Assembly (NCBI GenBank): GCA_024398055.1
Contig: CP073749.1
Coordinates: forward strand, 2,108,594-2,172,593
Reading direction: 5' to 3'
Length of the DNA: 64,000 nt
DNA from: a bacterium SCSIO 12741
GTDB lineage: Bacteria; Bacteroidota; Bacteroidia; Flavobacteriales_G; Salibacteraceae
The notes beneath the pieces are model-generated. The model had not been told where the DNA came from and did not search any database. It saw only the letters and a program-made list of their open reading frames with translations. Shown piece by piece: positions 63,342 through 64,000 of the stretch (within the stretch, counting starts at the first letter, position 1; every line of letters begins with the position of its first letter). Position numbers and translations under genes: made by a program.

Positions 63342-64000
63342 ATGAAAAAAATCGTAGGAATCTTGTTCGGAATATTCGCCCTCCTGGCCTTTACTCCGGA
63401 CCTAAATGCCTCTCACGTATCGGGTGGTAGTATCAAGTATACTTATGTTGGTCCAGGTGCACAGCCGGGTACCCATCAGTATAAAATTACCGTCGGAATT
63501 ATTCGTGACTGTTCCGGGATTAGTTATGGTGCCAATACCCAGGTGGTAACGGCGAGATGTACCTCTTCGGGTGCTACCCAGACCTATACCCTGAATAAAG
63601 TAAATTATGTTTCTAAACCTGGAGAACGTCCTGCCAACAATGGTGCCAAGGATGTATCTGACGTTTGTCGAAACAAAGCTTCTCGTTGTAACTCCACCAC
63701 CGGACCGGATGGATACGAGTTATATACGTACGAAGGAATTGTTACGCTGGGGCCATGTAATAGTTGGGAATTTGGAACGCTTACACAGTGTTGTCGAAAT
63801 GCCATGGCAAACTTTACGGCATCCACAGCTTACCTACGAACCTTTTTCAATACGTTAGACTTCCCGGTAAATAGTGCGCCGCACTTTGCCGATGAGGTGA
63901 AACCGATGCCTTCCGCTTGTGTGGGCCAGGACGTGTTCTACGGACTGGGCACATCGGATACAGCCTTTGGAGGTGACAGTTTGGCTTACGTTTTTGCCTG
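63342..64000 (+). CDS. P5: fifth member of the giant SHxxGG family, 3' part outside the window
   Basis: The frame is open from the ATG at 63342 to the right edge (219 complete codons). A signal peptide (MKKIVGILFGIFALLAFTPDLNA) is followed by SHVSGGSIKYTYVGPG. The cysteine pattern matches P1-P3: IRDCSG, VTARCTS, VSDVCRNK, LGPCNSW and TQCCRN. NTLDFPVNSAPHFADEVKPMPSACVGQDVFYG is closest to P1. It lies on the opposite strand and about 50 kb from P1 (38 kb from the cluster edge). Upstream, a near-palindrome AACCCTTATATAAAAGGTT spans about 63283-63301; no clear -7 box was found. The sorting tail lies outside the window. Confidence 0.88.
   Translation, partial: MKKIVGILFGIFALLAFTPDLNASHVSGGSIKYTYVGPGAQPGTHQYKITVGIIRDCSGISYGANTQVVTARCTSSGATQTYTLNKVNYVSKPGERPANNGAKDVSDVCRNKASRCNSTTGPDGYELYTYEGIVTLGPCNSWEFGTLTQCCRNAMANFTASTAYLRTFFNTLDFPVNSAPHFADEVKPMPSACVGQDVFYGLGTSDTAFGGDSLAYVFA

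Noticed and set aside
1-64000. tRNA, rRNA, CRISPR, phage or transposon content
   Set aside because: No tRNA T-loop-like sequences in a plausible fold, regular spaced repeats, integrase or transposase motifs were seen; a dedicated scan was not possible.

Overview
The window looks like a chromosomal segment of a Bacteroidota bacterium, most likely a marine-type Flavobacteriales relative (order-level placement is inference). The signs are: large secreted proteins ending in type IX secretion (T9SS) sorting domains of both kinds (CHU_C type B and Por-tail type A); Bacteroidota-typical families (DUF2480, DUF3108, DUF6134-like, the coiled-coil and SbsA-Ig lipoproteins); sufABCDSE with a MIP18-family gene; a B-type sdhCAB operon; and many exact matches to the Bacteroidota promoter (TTG at -33, TAnnTTTG at -7). 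I saw no rRNA, tRNA, CRISPR array, transposase or phage gene.

Layout. 0-8.5 kb: an incomplete secreted protein, a small coiled-coil protein, a GT-C membrane glycosyltransferase behind pheT, an orphan glycine-betaine-type binding lipoprotein and recG. 8.6-25.8 kb: four giant T9SS substrates in a row on the minus strand (P1-P4). They share an N-terminal domain opening with SHxxGG followed by YxGPG, and have Ig-like and jelly-roll-like middle modules. P3 and P4 are a tandem duplication of identical length. P1 and P2 share a body but carry different secretion signals. A fifth member (P5) starts at 63342 on the plus strand and runs off the right edge. 26-37 kb: housekeeping and envelope genes (rsmI, tdk, alr, DUF3108, M23 peptidase, an exported peptide deformylase, comF-like, an orphan periplasmic sensor, thiL).

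38.4-45.3 kb: one SUF iron-sulfur operon in the order sufA-sufB-unknown-sufC-sufD-sufS-sufE-MIP18-DUF2480. Its promoter is overlapped by a perfect palindrome that looks like an operator. 45.4-53.1 kb: a beta-propeller histidine kinase and LytTR regulator pair, a CT-rich repeat patch, and a 1490-residue T9SS-type surface protein. 53.2-63.1 kb: an alpha/beta hydrolase with aminopeptidase P, sdhCAB (sdhA carries an apparent single-base frameshift in a G run), a methionine aminotransferase with an omega-amidase, an SbsA-Ig lipoprotein and a free-methionine sulfoxide reductase.

How it fits together: the best candidate for an undescribed system is the P1-P5 family, a set of secreted, probably surface-displayed proteins with a conserved N-terminal domain of unknown function and interchangeable sorting tails. 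Calls rest on reading translated sequence and motif memory; no database search was possible.
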